DNA of 5,078 nt from assembly GCA_919901335.1 (NCBI GenBank), contig CAKKOZ010000071.1, forward strand, positions 1-5,078. The letters are read 5' to 3'. Below are positions 4,490 through 5,078 of the stretch, one piece after another. The stretch is from Nitrospiria bacterium (GTDB taxonomy: Bacteria; Nitrospirota; Nitrospiria; JACQBZ01). Each line of letters opens with the position of its first letter. The stretch's first letter is position 1. Under the pieces are notes generated by a model. It saw only the letters and a program-made list of their open reading frames with translations, was not told where the DNA came from and did not search any database. Made by a program: the position numbers and the translations under genes.

Positions 4490-5078
4490 ATGGAAACCTA
4501 TGACCTGATCGTGATCGGCGGTGGAGCCGGCGGCCTGGTGACCGCGAGCGGCGGCGCGCGCCTGGGCGCCAAGACGGCCCTGATCGAGCCGGAGCGCCTC
4601 GGCGGCGAATGTCTCTGGACCGGCTGCGTTCCCAGCAAGGCCTTGATCCGATCGGCGAAGGTGAAACATCTGATGGAGCATGCCGGTTCCTACGGCTTTG
4701 CGGACCAGAAGGTCCAGGCCGACTTTGCGAAGGTGATGCGGCGGATGCGGGACGTGATCACGGCGATCCAGCCGCATGACGATCCGGACCGGTTCCGGAA
4801 GATGGGCGTGGAGGTGATCCAGGGCCGGGCCGAATTCACCGGCCCCGACCGGATCGCGGTGTCCGCCCCGGGCGGAGGCCGCGTCCTGAAATCGAGACGG
4901 TTCTGCATTGCCACCGGCGCTGATCCGCTCCTCCCGCCCATTGAAGGCCTCGACCGTGTGCCGTATCTGACCCACCTGAACTTCTTTGATCAGTCCCGAC
5001 AACCGGAGCATCTCATGATTGTGGGCGGCGGCCCCGTCGGATGCGAGATGGGCCAGACCTTTCATCGGCTGGGAAGCC
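4490..5078 (+). CDS. Class I pyridine nucleotide-disulfide oxidoreductase (mercuric reductase/dihydrolipoyl dehydrogenase-like), C-terminus outside window
   Basis: The first 196 residues are present. They begin with the FAD-binding Rossmann motif YDLIVIGGGAGGLVTA (4-19), then the redox-active disulfide CLWTGCVPSK with C41 and C46, the ATG motif FCIATGADP (138-146), and the start of the NAD(P)H-binding domain, LMIVGGGPVGCEMGQ (175-189). This is the order of domains in dihydrolipoyl dehydrogenase, glutathione reductase and MerA; the missing part would hold the rest of the NAD(P) domain and the dimerisation domain with the His-Glu pair. There is no N-terminal HMA metal-binding domain, so a true mercuric reductase role is not shown. 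The Trp in CLWTGC differs from the classic CLNxGC of dihydrolipoyl dehydrogenase and CVNxGC of glutathione reductase/MerA, and marks a less characterised subgroup often named mercuric reductase in annotations. The gene starts 19 bp after fbp and is likely in its operon. The ATG is preceded only by a distant GGAG. Confidence 0.93.
   Translation, partial: METYDLIVIGGGAGGLVTASGGARLGAKTALIEPERLGGECLWTGCVPSKALIRSAKVKHLMEHAGSYGFADQKVQADFAKVMRRMRDVITAIQPHDDPDRFRKMGVEVIQGRAEFTGPDRIAVSAPGGGRVLKSRRFCIATGADPLLPPIEGLDRVPYLTHLNFFDQSRQPEHLMIVGGGPVGCEMGQTFHRLGS

Noticed and set aside
4289..5065. 258-codon minus-strand open frame opposite fbp and the oxidoreductase
   Set aside because: No recognisable domain, His/Arg/Gly-rich composition, and it runs antisense to two genes with intact catalytic motifs.
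4490..5078. Calling the partial disulfide oxidoreductase merA
   Set aside because: The N-terminal metal-binding domain is absent, the C-terminal cysteine pair lies outside the window, and the active-site motif CLWTGC is not the classic MerA form; no mer regulator or transport gene is present.

Overview
The window carries six protein-coding genes, two of them cut by its ends, and almost no non-coding space. Base composition is GC-rich. The genes include a signal-peptide protein and membrane-anchored c-di-GMP-type signalling, which point to a free-living Gram-negative-type bacterium, with central carbon metabolism through a class I fructose-1,6-bisphosphatase. The mix and sequence style would fit Nitrospirota or a related GC-rich lineage, but that is only an impression; nothing here fixes the taxonomy. 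No RNA gene, IS element, CRISPR array or integration site was seen.

Left part (1-2346), all on the minus strand and read right to left: a stand-alone ferredoxin-NADP reductase-type flavoprotein (1606-2346), a TSUP/TauE-SafE family membrane transporter (791-1540), and a two-TM GGDEF protein (1-743, C-terminal end outside the window). Gaps are 65 and 47 bp. Each of the three has its own sigma70-like promoter whose -10 box lies so close to the ATG that the predicted mRNA starts 0-3 nt before the start codon. This is a leaderless or near-leaderless arrangement without a usable Shine-Dalgarno site.

A compact divergent promoter region (2347-2444) separates this block from the plus-strand genes. 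The first of these (2445-3320) encodes an exported protein with a probable Ig-like domain followed by what looks like a degenerate HAD/lipin-like (LNS2-type) domain that has lost its catalytic aspartates. Next comes fbp (3433-4470), with a good sigma70-like promoter, a leader of about 32 nt and a strong Shine-Dalgarno sequence, in clear contrast to its neighbours. Only 19 bp after fbp, a class I pyridine nucleotide-disulfide oxidoreductase related to mercuric reductase/dihydrolipoyl dehydrogenase begins (4490) and runs off the right end. It is probably co-transcribed with fbp, and a perfect 12-bp palindrome sits just before its ATG.

The points most worth a second look are the GGDEF protein (Asn in place of the guanine-contacting Asp, and a broken inhibitory site), the repeated leaderless promoter architecture, and the putative catalytically dead exported HAD protein. 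No complete new multi-gene system is evident.
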